Shown here: positions 1 through 10,725 of the stretch, piece by piece | Numbering within the stretch: the stretch's first letter is position 1 | Layout: the number at the start of each line of letters is the position of its first letter | DNA from: Constrictibacter sp. MBR-5 | Lineage (GTDB): Bacteria; Pseudomonadota; Alphaproteobacteria; JAJUGE01 | Direction of reading: 5' to 3' | Assembly (NCBI RefSeq): GCF_040549485.1 | Contig: NZ_JBEPTK010000003.1 | Span: 186,001 to 250,000, forward strand | DNA: 64,000 nucleotides | Made by a program: the position numbers and the translations under genes | The notes under the pieces: model-generated | The model's database searches: none | What the model was told of the DNA's origin: nothing | What the model saw: the letters and a program-made list of their open reading frames with translations, nothing else

Positions 1-1
1 C

Positions 2-652
2 CTGCGCCGGCCGAAGGCGGGCCGCTTCCACACCACCTGCCAGCTGGTCACCCAGGCGCGCATCGCGGGCTTCACCTTGGGCATCACGAACGAGAACGTG
101 CGGCCAAACTCCAACTGCGGCGGCGTCATGGGCATCGACCTGCCCGACGAGGCGACCCTGTCGGGCGAGCGCATGGACGGCGTGTGGTTCGAGAATCGCG
201 AGGCGGCACACGCCCACCAGCAGCAGATGCCGCGCCAGACCTACGGCAAGTATGTGGCGACCGTGGTCGCACCGCTTCGGTCGGCCCGGCTCGACCCGCC
301 CGACATCGTGCTGTTCTACGGCACGCCGGGGCAGATCATCCTGTTCGTCAACGGCCTGCAGTGGAAGCGCTACAAGCGCTACGACATGTCGATCACGGGC
401 GAAAGCGCCTGCGCCGATTCCTGGGGCAAGGCCCTGCTGACACGCGAAACCAGCATCTCGATCCCCTGCTACGCGGAGCGTCGCTATGGCGGCGTCGCCG
501 ACGACGAGATGCTGATCGCCCTGCCGCCGGACGAGTTCGCCCGCGGCGTCCAGGGCCTGGAAGGCATCGGCAAGGTCGGCCTGCGCTACCCGATCCCGCC
601 CTATGGCGCGCACATGGACCCGTCGGAGGGCATGTCGAAGAGCTATGCATGA
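2..652 (+). CDS. DUF169 family protein, 3' part (5' end outside window)
   Basis: The reading frame is open from the first bases of the window, so the true start lies upstream; a TTG at 77 is only an internal codon. The visible 216 residues resemble the C-terminal two thirds of the DUF169/COG2043 family, whose biochemical role is unknown. Visible features are a Cys-Gly-Gly patch (SNCGGVMG, about residues 38-45 of the visible part), the hydrophobic stretch IVLFYGTPGQIILFVN and a conserved-looking CADSWGKAL segment. No signal peptide or membrane segment can be judged because the N-terminus is missing. It is followed 60 bases later by a methyltransferase gene on the same strand, and the two may be co-transcribed. 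The family assignment is from pattern memory and moderately secure. Confidence 0.75.
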   Translation: MRRPKAGRFHTTCQLVTQARIAGFTLGITNENVRPNSNCGGVMGIDLPDEATLSGERMDGVWFENREAAHAHQQQMPRQTYGKYVATVVAPLRSARLDPPDIVLFYGTPGQIILFVNGLQWKRYKRYDMSITGESACADSWGKALLTRETSISIPCYAERRYGGVADDEMLIALPPDEFARGVQGLEGIGKVGLRYPIPPYGAHMDPSEGMSKSYA

Positions 653-712
653 GGCCGCGCCCGCCGCGGCGGGCGCCAACGAATAACCAATGAGATCCAG
701 GGAGAGGGCGAG

Positions 713-1720
713 ATGGCGGAAACGCGACCGAACACGGTCCGGCTGCAGCGGCTGGTGCGGGCCTACCGGGAGTCGGCGGCCCTGATGGCGGCCGTCGAAC
801 TCGGGGTGTTCACCAAGCTCGCCCGCGGCGCGGACACCGAGGAGGCGCTGATCGCCGCGCTCGGGCTGGTGCCGCCGAACGGCGAGCGCATCGTCGTCGC
901 CTGCATCGGCCTGGGGCTGATCGAACGCCACGGCGACCGGCTGCGGCTTGCACCGGACGTCGAACGGTTCCTGGTGGAGGGCGATGCCGCCTATGCCGGG
1001 CCCTGGATGCTCTTCACCAAGCCCGATTGGAACGAATGGGGCCGGCTGGCGGATCACCTCCGCCGGCCGGGGCCACCGGTCGTCGACAACAAGAGCGTCG
1101 CCGAGATGACGGTCGAGGAGGCGCGCCGCTACCATCGCGCCACCTACAGCATCGGCCTGGGCGCAGGACGGCTGTTCGCGCGGCAGGTGGACCTGTCGGC
1201 GGCGCGCCTGATGATCGACATCGGCGGCGGCTCCGGCGCCTACTGCATCGGCGCGTGCCGGGCAAACCCGGAACTGCGGGCAGTCGTGCTGGATCTGCCC
1301 CCGGTCGTCGAGGTGGCGCGCGGCTTCATCGCCGAGCACGGCCTCTCCGACCGCATCGATGCCGTCGCCTGCGATTTCAACAAGGATGCGTTCCCCGGCG
1401 GCGCAGATGTCGCCGTGATGGCCAGCAACCTGCCCATGTACGGCCGGGAGCAGATCGCCGCCGTGGTCGCCAAGGCCTTCGGGGCGCTGAAGCCGGGCGG
1501 GTCGTTCCACCTGGTGGGTGAGGCGCTGAACGCCGACCGCACGGGATCGGCGGATGCCGCCATGTGGGGCCTCGCCCAGACGCTGAACGCCTCCACGGGC
1601 ATCGCGCACTCGGTTACGGAATGCGTCGGCTACCTTAACGCGGCCGGTTTCGAGGCGGTCGGCGTCGAGCCCTTCGTGCCGGGCGTGCTCGAGCGCATCC
1701 ACGGGCACCGCCCTTCCTGA
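713..1720 (+). CDS. SAM-dependent O-methyltransferase-type protein
   Basis: A 335-residue protein with the two-part architecture of acetylserotonin/hydroxyneurosporene-type O-methyltransferases. The N-terminal winged-helix dimerisation region covers about residues 10-85. It is followed by a Rossmann methyltransferase domain whose SAM-binding motif I is DIGGGSG (169-175), with an acidic residue at the end of strand 2 (VVLDLPP, 191-197) and the post-motif LKPGGSFHLVGE (259-270). The ATG at 713 is preceded by the purine-rich GGAGAGGGCGAG. The substrate cannot be read from the sequence. The gene sits directly downstream of the DUF169 gene and is separated from fumC by about 150 bases that contain a small TTTTCGC/GCGAAAA inverted repeat (1738-1753). 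Confidence 0.85.
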   Translation: MAETRPNTVRLQRLVRAYRESAALMAAVELGVFTKLARGADTEEALIAALGLVPPNGERIVVACIGLGLIERHGDRLRLAPDVERFLVEGDAAYAGPWMLFTKPDWNEWGRLADHLRRPGPPVVDNKSVAEMTVEEARRYHRATYSIGLGAGRLFARQVDLSAARLMIDIGGGSGAYCIGACRANPELRAVVLDLPPVVEVARGFIAEHGLSDRIDAVACDFNKDAFPGGADVAVMASNLPMYGREQIAAVVAKAFGALKPGGSFHLVGEALNADRTGSADAAMWGLAQTLNASTGIAHSVTECVGYLNAAGFEAVGVEPFVPGVLERIHGHRPS

Positions 1721-1871
1721 CGTTCCGCGCGTTGCCTTTTTCGCTCGCGAAAACGGGGTTGTCGCCTTTCTCACACGAAATTGAACGGCGGGTGCAACCA
1801 GCCGCACCGCTTCGGCGTTCATCGCATTGATCGTGGGACTGGGCCGACGCCCGAGTTACCGGCGAGGATGC

Positions 1872-3271
<1,400 letters not shown>

Positions 3272-3275
<4 letters not shown>

Positions 3276-3526
3276 GCCCTTCCAACACGATCACGATCCG
3301 CCGCCGTTCCGTCACCATCGCCGGACACCGCACCAGCGTGTCGATAGAGGACGCGTTCTGGGATGTGTTGAAGGACGTGGCGGCCCGCCGCAACATATCC
3401 CTCAACCGGCTGGTCGGAGAGATCGACAAGTCGAGGTCGGGAAATCTCTCCAGCGCGTTGCGCGTCTACGTCGTCCAGCACCTGCTGTCCCGCGACAATA
3501 CTTCGGCGCAGGAGACCGCCGCCTAA
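3272..3526 (+). CDS. Ribbon-helix-helix domain protein
   Basis: A small 84-residue protein starting with a GTG that overlaps the fumC stop. The pattern of a short beta strand ([14 protein letters not shown], about 20-33) followed by helices ([18 protein letters not shown]) fits the RHH_4 type of ribbon-helix-helix DNA-binding proteins, which bind DNA as dimers through the paired beta strands. A small RHH protein directly behind fumC is a recurrent alphaproteobacterial arrangement to my knowledge. What it regulates is not known from the sequence; autoregulation of the fumC operon is a guess. The next gene (DUF4169) follows after 69 bases. Confidence 0.8.
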
Positions 3527-3595
3527 CCCGGTCTTTCCGCAAGTCGGCGAGTGCACTATCCTGGAGAGTGGGCCAGTAAAGCCGAGGTGTCTGTG

Positions 3596-3769
3596 ATGGG
3601 CGAAATCGTCAATCTCAATCGGTTTCGCAAGCAGCGCGACCGGGACGAGAAGGCGCGCACCGCTGCGACCAACCGCGCCAAGCACGGCCGGACCAAGGAA
3701 GAGAAGGCCCAGGAGGACGCCGAGGCCGAGCGGCGCGACAAGGATCTCGACAACAAGCAGATCGAGTGA
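3596..3769 (+). CDS. DUF4169 family small charged protein
   Basis: A 57-residue, highly charged protein beginning GEIVNLNRFRKQRDRDEKAR and rich in Arg, Lys, Glu and Asp throughout, with predicted continuous helix and no hydrophobic segment. This matches the DUF4169 family of unknown function, found mainly in alphaproteobacteria. An in-frame start at 3551 would add 15 residues out of character; the ATG at 3596 gives the family N-terminus. It lies downstream of fumC and the RHH gene on the same strand and ends 25 bases before the convergent thiE stop. Confidence 0.75.
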   Translation: MGEIVNLNRFRKQRDRDEKARTAATNRAKHGRTKEEKAQEDAEAERRDKDLDNKQIE

Positions 3770-3794
3770 CGCCGCACCTGTCGCGGATCTCCGG

Positions 3795-5188
<1,394 letters not shown>

Positions 5189-5398
5189 TCACCCGCCCGA
5201 GAACGGCCGGACGATCTCGATGTCGTCGTCGGCCGTAAGTTTCGTTTCGTCCCACTCGCGCCGCGGCACGACTGCGCCGTTCAGCGCCACCGCCGTGCCG
5301 CGGCCGTTGCGGTCGATGCCGCGGGCCTCCAGCAGGGCGGCGACGGTCGCCGCCTCCACCGCTTCCGGCTCGCCGTTGATACGCAGGGTGATGGTCAT
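5189..5398 (-). CDS. thiS: Sulfur carrier protein ThiS
   Basis: A small ubiquitin-fold sulfur carrier of 69 residues beginning MTITLRINGEPEAV and ending in the diagnostic Gly-Gly (PFSGG), whose terminal carboxylate is adenylated and converted to a thiocarboxylate that donates sulfur to ThiG. An in-frame ATG at 5416 would add six residues (MREESD); the ATG at 5398, preceded by GAGGAGAGCGAC, gives the usual N-terminus. The adenylating enzyme ThiF is not present in this window. The gene lies between thiO and thiG. Confidence 0.93.
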   Translation of the reverse strand: MTITLRINGEPEAVEAATVAALLEARGIDRNGRGTAVALNGAVVPRREWDETKLTADDDIEIVRPFSGG

Positions 5399-5420
5399 GT
5401 CGCTCTCCTCGCGCACCGCC

Positions 5421-6626
5421 TCACGCGGGCGCGGTCTCCGGGGCCGAGTTGAGGGCCGTGGCCGGAACCGTGCGGCGTCCGCCCTGGAACCGGTCCAGTC
5501 CGAAGGGCAGCAGCGGCTCCGGCGTCTCTCCGGTCAGGATCATCCGGCTGACCAGATCGATGGTCAGCGGCGCCAGCAGGATGCCATTGCGATGATGGCC
5601 GGTCGCGTAGACCAGCCCGTCGACCCCGGAGGGGCCGAGGATCGGCGCATCGTCGCGGCAGCCCGGCCGGAAGCCCGCCCACATCTCGACGACCGGAAGC
5701 TCCTCGATGCCCGGCACGGCCCGCCAGGCGGCCTCGAGCAGCGCGAGGAGGCCGCCGGCCGTCATGTTGGTGTCGAAGCCGCGCTCCTCCACGGTGGCGC
5801 CGACGATCAGCCGGCCGTCGTTGCGCGGCACCAGGTAGATCTTCGGTGCCCACAGCACGTGCCGGACCAGCGGCTCCGCCGGATCCATCTGCAGCGCCAG
5901 CATCTGTCCCTTGATCGGCCGCACGGGCGGCAGGATCTCCGGCGGCAGGCCGCCGATCTCGCGCGACCAGGGGCCGGCGGCGAGCAGCACGACATCCGCC
6001 GGCTGGAACGCCTCGCCGAGGTCGAGCCCGACGGCCCGGCCGCCCTCGATGACGATGCTGCGCACGGGCATGTGCTCGTGCACCCGCACGCCGGCACCGG
6101 CAGCGAGCTTCGCCAGCGCCTCGACCAGCGGCCGGTTGTCGACCTGATGATCCTCCGGACAGAAGATCCCGCCCGCGACGCTGCCGCGCAGATAGGGCTC
6201 CATGGTGCGCGCCTCGACGGCGCTGACCTGTCGGCTCTCGACCCCGAAGCGGCGCTGGACGTCAAAGGTGAACTGCAGCTGGCGCAGCTCGTCGCGGTTG
6301 GTCGCGACGACGAGCGTTCCCTCGGCGCGATAGCCGATCGGGATGCCGGCGCCATCCTCGACCTCGGCGGCGAAGTCGGGCCACATCAGCTGGCTGCGCC
6401 GGTTCAGCGCGAACAGCTTCTCCTCGCCCGGCTCGACCTCGGCACCGGCAGCGAGCATGCCCGCCGCCGCCCAGGTGGCGCCCCGGCCGGCCGCTCCCTT
6501 GTCGTAGATGTCGACGCTGCAGCCGGCCTGCGCCAGCCGCCAGCCGACGCCCAGGCCGATCACCCCGGCGCCGACGATGGCGACGCGCGGGCAGTCCGTG
6601 GGCGGCTTGTGGGTCAAACACGTCAT
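5421..6626 (-). CDS. thiO: Glycine oxidase ThiO
   Basis: ThiO is a FAD-dependent oxidase that converts glycine to the imine (dehydroglycine) used by ThiG, replacing the radical enzyme ThiH in aerobic organisms. The 401-residue product has an N-terminal Rossmann FAD motif VAIVGAGVIGLGVGWRL (about 15-31), the GRGATWAAAGML segment typical of DadA/ThiO-family flavoproteins, and a C-terminal YATGHHRNGILLAP motif near the flavin. It is the first gene of the thiazole operon and its ATG lies just behind a TPP riboswitch; the Shine-Dalgarno-like GGGAGAG falls in the riboswitch 3' edge. Confidence 0.92.
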   Translation of the reverse strand: MTCLTHKPPTDCPRVAIVGAGVIGLGVGWRLAQAGCSVDIYDKGAAGRGATWAAAGMLAAGAEVEPGEEKLFALNRRSQLMWPDFAAEVEDGAGIPIGYRAEGTLVVATNRDELRQLQFTFDVQRRFGVESRQVSAVEARTMEPYLRGSVAGGIFCPEDHQVDNRPLVEALAKLAAGAGVRVHEHMPVRSIVIEGGRAVGLDLGEAFQPADVVLLAAGPWSREIGGLPPEILPPVRPIKGQMLALQMDPAEPLVRHVLWAPKIYLVPRNDGRLIVGATVEERGFDTNMTAGGLLALLEAAWRAVPGIEELPVVEMWAGFRPGCRDDAPILGPSGVDGLVYATGHHRNGILLAPLTIDLVSRMILTGETPEPLLPFGLDRFQGGRRTVPATALNSAPETAPA

Positions 6627-6630
6627 GGCG

Positions 6631-6718
6631 CTCTCCCTGCGCTGGCATTACCCAGGTCAAGTTCGACGGGTATGTTCTCAGCCGGCCGTGGATCCCTTGG
6701 CCAGCACCCCGGTCGCAA
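6631..6718 (-). promoter_or_regulatory. TPP riboswitch (thi box)
   Basis: Read on the minus strand, this leader contains the conserved thiamine pyrophosphate aptamer elements in order: GGGGTGC near the 5' end, GGCTGAGA, then ACCCGTCGAAC, and the 3' ACCTGGGTAATGCCAGCG block. The 3' edge (CAGCGCAGGGAGAG) runs straight into the ribosome binding site of thiO, about ten bases from its ATG, so ligand binding probably hides the Shine-Dalgarno and blocks translation; no terminator stem with a T-run is seen between aptamer and ATG. It should repress the whole thiO-S-G-E operon when thiamine is plentiful. Confidence 0.95.
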
Positions 6719-6803
6719 ACTGTCATAGAATTTCGGACCCGCCGTGGCACCTTGCAAGGGGCTTTCGGGGCAGGAGCCTTTCGGGATGTCGTCGTCCGGG
6801 GGC

Positions 6804-7673
6804 TCAGCCGGAGGGGGCGCGCGCCGCGGATGCCACCGCCGGATCGGGCACGTTCAGTTGGATGACCGTGAAGAACGTGCGTTCCGCGTTCTCCGCCGTC
6901 GGCGATCCCCGCAGCAGCCGGCCGTATCCGTCCGTCGGAAACCAGGACCGCGACACCGAGTCGGCGACGTTGCCGCCGATCGCGCCGACCCGGCCGGCCT
7001 CGACGACCGTCACGATGTCGCAGTGCATGCCGCGCGAACTGCCCATCTCGTCGGCACGATCGGCAACCGTCGTGATCCGTGCCTCGACGGGCCGCGAGCG
7101 GTCGGCGCAGATCAGGTCGCCGCGCCGTGGCGCATACTGCTCCAGGTCGTAGGGCTGGAACACCGCCGCGACACCGTAGCGCGCCTGCCGCTCGATCAGC
7201 GCGTCGATATAGTTGCGATGCCCGGCGTCCCACGGGAAATCGTCACGGTCGATGCCGGCGGTGCGCATGACGTATGAGACGAAGACGGCCGACCAGGCTT
7301 CCGCGGTCCAGGCCGGCTCACCGGCCTGATAGCGCGACTTCTCCTCGCGGATATAGCCCGCCCAGCGGCCGCGCACCGCGTTCCAGTAGGCGAGGACGTT
7401 GGGGAAGATGCGCCGATCGGTTTCGAGCAGGCCGGTGAATATCTCCTGCGCGGTCCCCGTGCTGAAGTCGATCTCGGTGCCGCCGAAGTCGCGCCATTCG
7501 CGCTCGGCGATCTCCGCGATCCGCTCGCGCATGGAGGCAGGATAGGAGATCGGCGGCCACTCCGGCTCGGCCTGCGCGGCCCCCGACGGGGGCCGGCCCG
7601 CACAGGCACTCAGGACGAACAGGCCGGCGGCGAGCAGAAGCCGTACCGGCCGCGACGCGGACGCGACCGTCAA
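6804..7673 (-). CDS. DUF2272 lipoprotein
   Basis: A 289-residue predicted lipoprotein. The N-terminus has a positively charged start, a hydrophobic core (LLLAAGLFVL) and a lipobox LSAC with Cys24, so it is expected to be lipidated and anchored in the cell envelope. The rest resembles the DUF2272 family: REWRDFGG near residue 70, a central AWSAVFVSYVMR segment, and PRRGDLICADRS followed by HCDIVTVVEAGRVGAIGGNV, which recalls an NlpC/P60- or CHAP-like fold with Cys and His in the usual order. This enzymatic reading is inference. Its start codon overlaps the stop of the upstream FAD oxidase by four bases. Confidence 0.8.
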   Translation of the reverse strand: MTVASASRPVRLLLAAGLFVLSACAGRPPSGAAQAEPEWPPISYPASMRERIAEIAEREWRDFGGTEIDFSTGTAQEIFTGLLETDRRIFPNVLAYWNAVRGRWAGYIREEKSRYQAGEPAWTAEAWSAVFVSYVMRTAGIDRDDFPWDAGHRNYIDALIERQARYGVAAVFQPYDLEQYAPRRGDLICADRSRPVEARITTVADRADEMGSSRGMHCDIVTVVEAGRVGAIGGNVADSVSRSWFPTDGYGRLLRGSPTAENAERTFFTVIQLNVPDPAVASAARAPSG

Positions 7674-9073
7674 ACCGGCCCCACGACCTTCCCCGGATTG
7701 AGCAGTCCCTCAGGGTCGAGCGCGCGCTTTATCGTCCGCATCACCTCCATCGCCTCGCTGCCGTGCTCGGCTTCCAGATAGCCGATCTTGCCGTAACCAA
7801 CGCCGTGCTCGCCGGTACAGGTCCCGCCCATGGCGAGCGCCCGGCGCACGAGGCGATCGTTGATCTCGCCGGCGACGCGCAGTTCCTCCGGATCGTTCGG
7901 GTCGATGACGTAGACGAGGTGGAAGTTGCCGTCGCCGACATGCCCGACCAGCGGCACCGGGAAGGGTGCGTCTCGGGTGTCTGCCTGCGTCTCCAGGATG
8001 CACTCGGCCAGCCGCGAGATCGGCACGCAGACGTCGGTCGGCCAGCCCTGCGCGCCCGGCCGCAAGGCGATCGCGGCGTAGAAGGCGTCGTGCCGGGCCT
8101 GCCAAAGACGATTGCGTTCCTCGGGGGAGGCCGACCAGCGGAAGCCCGGCGCACCGTTGTCCGCGGCGAGCGCCTTGACCATCTCCGCCTGTTCCTCCAC
8201 GCCGCGCGGCGTGCCGTGGAATTCGAAGAAAATCGTCGGCGCGACGTCGTAGTCGAGCTTCGAGTAGGCGTTGCACGCCGCCATCTGGCGCTCGTCGATC
8301 AGCTCCATGCGCGCCACGGGAATGCCGGACTGGGCGATCTGGATGACCGTGTCGACCGCAGCCGCCATGTCGGGAAACGGACAGACGCCGGACGAGATCG
8401 CCTCCGGGATGCCGTAGAGCTTCAGCGTCACCTCGGTGATGATGCCGAGCGTGCCCTCGGAACCGACGAGCAGCCGAGTGAGGTCGTAACCGGCGGAGGA
8501 CTTCCGCGCCCGGCCGCCCGTGCGGATGACGCTGCCGTCGGCCATGACGGCGGTCAGGCCGAGCACGTTCTCGCGCATCGTGCCGTAGCGCACGGCGTTC
8601 GTGCCGGAGGCGCGCGTCGCCGCCATGCCGCCGATGCTGGCATCCGCCCCGGGATCGATCGGAAAGAACAGGCCGGTGTCGCGCAGATGCTCGTTGAGCC
8701 GCTTGCGCGTGACGCCCGCCTGTACCGTCGCGTCGAGGTCCTCGGGGCTGACGCGCAGGATGGCGTCCATCTGCGACAGGTCGATGCAGACGCCGCCATG
8801 CAGGGCCGCCACATGCCCTTCGAGCGAGGTCCCCGTCCCGTAGGGAACGATCGGCACGCCGTGTGCCCGGCAGGCGACCACGATCTGGCGCACCTCTTCG
8901 GTGCTCCGCGCGAACGCCACCGCATCCGGGGCGTGCGCGGCGTGGAACGACTCGTCCTTGCCGTGCCGCTCCCGCACGGCCGCGTTCGTCGTCACGCGAT
9001 CGCCGATCAGCGCACGCAGTTCGTCGAGGAGAATATCGGGGAAGCTGTTTCGCGGATAGGATGCGCCGTGCAT
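7670..9073 (-). CDS. FAD-binding oxidase, D-lactate dehydrogenase/glycolate oxidase type
   Basis: A 467-residue flavoprotein of the PCMH (VAO) family. The FAD-binding part has PYGTGTSLEGH at 77-87, the GADASIGGMAATRASGTNAVRYG block at about 142-164 and GSEGTLGIITE at 205-215. The C-terminal cap has GHVGDGNFH (377-385) and GEHGVG (421-426), the hallmark of D-2-hydroxyacid dehydrogenases related to GlcD and Dld that pass electrons to a cytochrome or quinone. The substrate is a 2-hydroxyacid by family knowledge but cannot be specified. The ATG at 9073 gives the standard N-terminus; frames extending to 9373 run through unrelated sequence. It is coupled by a four-base overlap to the DUF2272 lipoprotein gene. 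Confidence 0.9.
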   Translation of the reverse strand: MHGASYPRNSFPDILLDELRALIGDRVTTNAAVRERHGKDESFHAAHAPDAVAFARSTEEVRQIVVACRAHGVPIVPYGTGTSLEGHVAALHGGVCIDLSQMDAILRVSPEDLDATVQAGVTRKRLNEHLRDTGLFFPIDPGADASIGGMAATRASGTNAVRYGTMRENVLGLTAVMADGSVIRTGGRARKSSAGYDLTRLLVGSEGTLGIITEVTLKLYGIPEAISSGVCPFPDMAAAVDTVIQIAQSGIPVARMELIDERQMAACNAYSKLDYDVAPTIFFEFHGTPRGVEEQAEMVKALAADNGAPGFRWSASPEERNRLWQARHDAFYAAIALRPGAQGWPTDVCVPISRLAECILETQADTRDAPFPVPLVGHVGDGNFHLVYVIDPNDPEELRVAGEINDRLVRRALAMGGTCTGEHGVGYGKIGYLEAEHGSEAMEVMRTIKRALDPEGLLNPGKVVGPV

Positions 9074-9155
9074 CGCGGGCCTTCGTGTCCGGGAGAAGGC
9101 GCGCAGAATACAGCGCGGGCCGCCCCATGGCGACCGCGCGCGTGAGACCGTTGGA

Positions 9156-10106
9156 TCAGTTGATCGCGACCGGGTTGATGATCGCCTGGACTGCGCCCTT
9201 GTAGCGCGGCTGCCCCAGAACGAAGAGGAACTCCGTGACGCCGTCCTTGATGAGCGCGCGGGTGTCGAGCGTCTCCAGGATGTAGATGCCGTTCTTGGCG
9301 AGCAGGATCTGGTGGCCCTCCCAGATGCGGCTGCCCGCGAAGGGCACCGCCTCGATGCCCCATGTGTCGGCACCGACGGCTACCGGCTCCAGCGAGGCGA
9401 GATAGGTGGCGGCACCGGCGTCGATGCCGGGCTCGCCGGCGCCGAAGCGCTTCGGGTCCTGCGCCAGCATCGACAGCCAGCCGGTGTGGAAGACCACCAC
9501 GTCGCCCTTGCCGACCGTCACCTTCTGGGCCTGCATCGCCGCCTTCACGTCGTCGGCGGTGATCGCATCGCCCTCCTTCATCGCCTCGACGCCCTTGTGC
9601 TTGGCCATGTCGATCAGGACGCCGCGCGTCACGATCGGCGGGATCTTGTCGATGCCGAGCTTCTCCAGGCCCGTGACCTTGACGAAATCCTTCGCCTGGT
9701 TGCCGTTGTAGTAGGTGTTGTCGATGCCGAGGTGGCCGAGGCCGTCGATCTGCGTGCCGACGCCGAGCCAGCCCGTGATCATGTCGTCGTTGTAGCTCAT
9801 CTTGTTCTCTGCCAGGGTCGAGCCCTGATATTGGTTCGGTGACAGCACCGTGACCGCCAGCGAGCGCGGCGGAAAGGCCGGCGTGTCGCGGCCCACGACG
9901 ATGCCGAGCGGATAGGCCTTGCCGGTCTTCACCAGCTTCGCCGCCTCAAGCACCTTTGCCGGCGTCAGCAGGTTGGCCGCGCCGATCTCGTCGTCGGCGC
10001 CCCATTTGGAGGGATGCCACTTGTCCTGCGCGAAGGCGGGCGCGACGGTGGACGCAGCAGCCAGCAGGCCGGCCGCACAGGCCAGCGCTATACGGGTTCT
10101 CGACAT
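9156..10106 (-). CDS. Periplasmic cyclase-family (PF04199) hydrolase
   Basis: A 316-residue protein with a clear signal peptide (cleavage near AFA26/Q27), so it is exported. The mature part matches the cyclase/kynurenine formamidase-like family: an N-terminal DKWHPSKWGADDEIGAAN segment typical of the long secreted subgroup, then GTQIDGLGH (117-125) in place of the textbook metal motif HxGTHxD, and ILETLD near the C-terminus. Members bind a divalent metal and hydrolyse amide or lactone bonds; no substrate can be assigned here. The Gln in the GTQ motif is shared by the long subgroup as far as I recall, so it is probably not a defect. Confidence 0.82.
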   Translation of the reverse strand: MSRTRIALACAAGLLAAASTVAPAFAQDKWHPSKWGADDEIGAANLLTPAKVLEAAKLVKTGKAYPLGIVVGRDTPAFPPRSLAVTVLSPNQYQGSTLAENKMSYNDDMITGWLGVGTQIDGLGHLGIDNTYYNGNQAKDFVKVTGLEKLGIDKIPPIVTRGVLIDMAKHKGVEAMKEGDAITADDVKAAMQAQKVTVGKGDVVVFHTGWLSMLAQDPKRFGAGEPGIDAGAATYLASLEPVAVGADTWGIEAVPFAGSRIWEGHQILLAKNGIYILETLDTRALIKDGVTEFLFVLGQPRYKGAVQAIINPVAIN

Positions 10107-10213
10107 GGTTTCCTCCGGCTTGTTCTGTTCGGGCGGTCCGTTGATGGCCGCCGCCGGAGATCGTCCGCCGCCCGTTCCAGGTGGTCAAGTACGCCATTAT
10201 TGGTGATGGAAAG

Positions 10214-10245
10214 CAGAAGAGCCGCCCACGGGGGCGGCTCTTCTG
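10214..10245 (-). terminator. Strong terminator-like hairpin
   Basis: A perfect 14-base-pair inverted repeat, CAGAAGAGCCGCCC / GGGCGGCTCTTCTG, with a four-base loop ACGG. It lies 40 bases after the end of the small exported-protein gene on the minus strand; in that direction it is followed by CTTTCC, a short pyrimidine run rather than a full T-tract. It separates that gene from the downstream cyclase-family gene and so probably ends its transcript. Confidence 0.75.
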
Positions 10246-10284
10246 TCCGGTAGTATCCGGTACGCTGAGCGGCGAAGACGCCGA

Positions 10285-10560
10285 TCAGTTCTCGATCTTC
10301 TTCAGGCCGTTCGCCTCGATCACGACCTTGTCCAGGCCGACGCCGTCGACCGGCTTCATGCCCTCGACAGTGACCGTGCACATGGCGCAGACGTCCATCT
10401 TCGTCTCGCCGGCCTTGAGGACCAGGTTCGTCTTTCCGCCAGACTCGGTCAGCAGGACCTTCTGCTCCTTGCCCGAGGCGTTCTCGACGTCCACGGCGCC
10501 AGCGGCAGTCGCGAAGACAAGCGTGGTTGCGAAGGCGGCAACGGCAGCCCGGATCAGCAT
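10285..10560 (-). CDS. Small exported protein with CxxC, unknown function
   Basis: A 91-residue protein that I do not recognise. Residues 1-22 form a signal peptide (cleavage near AGA22/V23) and the mature chain is about 69 residues, beta-rich in pattern and with Lys/Glu alternation. It carries a single CAMC motif (Cys58, Cys61), which could form a disulfide or bind a metal such as copper; this is inference. It is monocistronic: 165 bases separate it from the upstream tcuA-like gene, and a strong hairpin follows. The length, signal peptide and strong terminator argue that it is a real, probably well expressed gene. Confidence 0.7.
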   Translation of the reverse strand: MLIRAAVAAFATTLVFATAAGAVDVENASGKEQKVLLTESGGKTNLVLKAGETKMDVCAMCTVTVEGMKPVDGVGLDKVVIEANGLKKIEN

Positions 10561-10725
10561 CTATCCATCCCCTTGGGGTTGTGTGTCGGTTCGGAACCCC
10601 GTCCGCACGGCGTCCCACTTCCCCTCACATAACCCTCTGCGGCAATGGCGAGAAACGCATTCTCGGCATGCGCGCCCTGCGCACTTTCGTTGCCTACGGC
10701 AATGATTCCTTCATCCGGATCGGTA

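Noticed and set aside
1738-1753. TTTTCGC-TC-GCGAAAA inverted repeat as a terminator of the methyltransferase gene
   Set aside because: The stem is only seven pairs with AT-rich outer ends and almost no loop; too weak to call.
9156-10106. Cyclase-family protein judged inactive because of GTQ instead of GTH
   Set aside because: The long secreted subgroup of the family commonly has this form, as far as I recall, so loss of function is not supported.
10650-10666. CGAGAA / TTCTCG repeat downstream of the tcuA-like gene
   Set aside because: Six pairs and no T-run; not distinguishable from chance.
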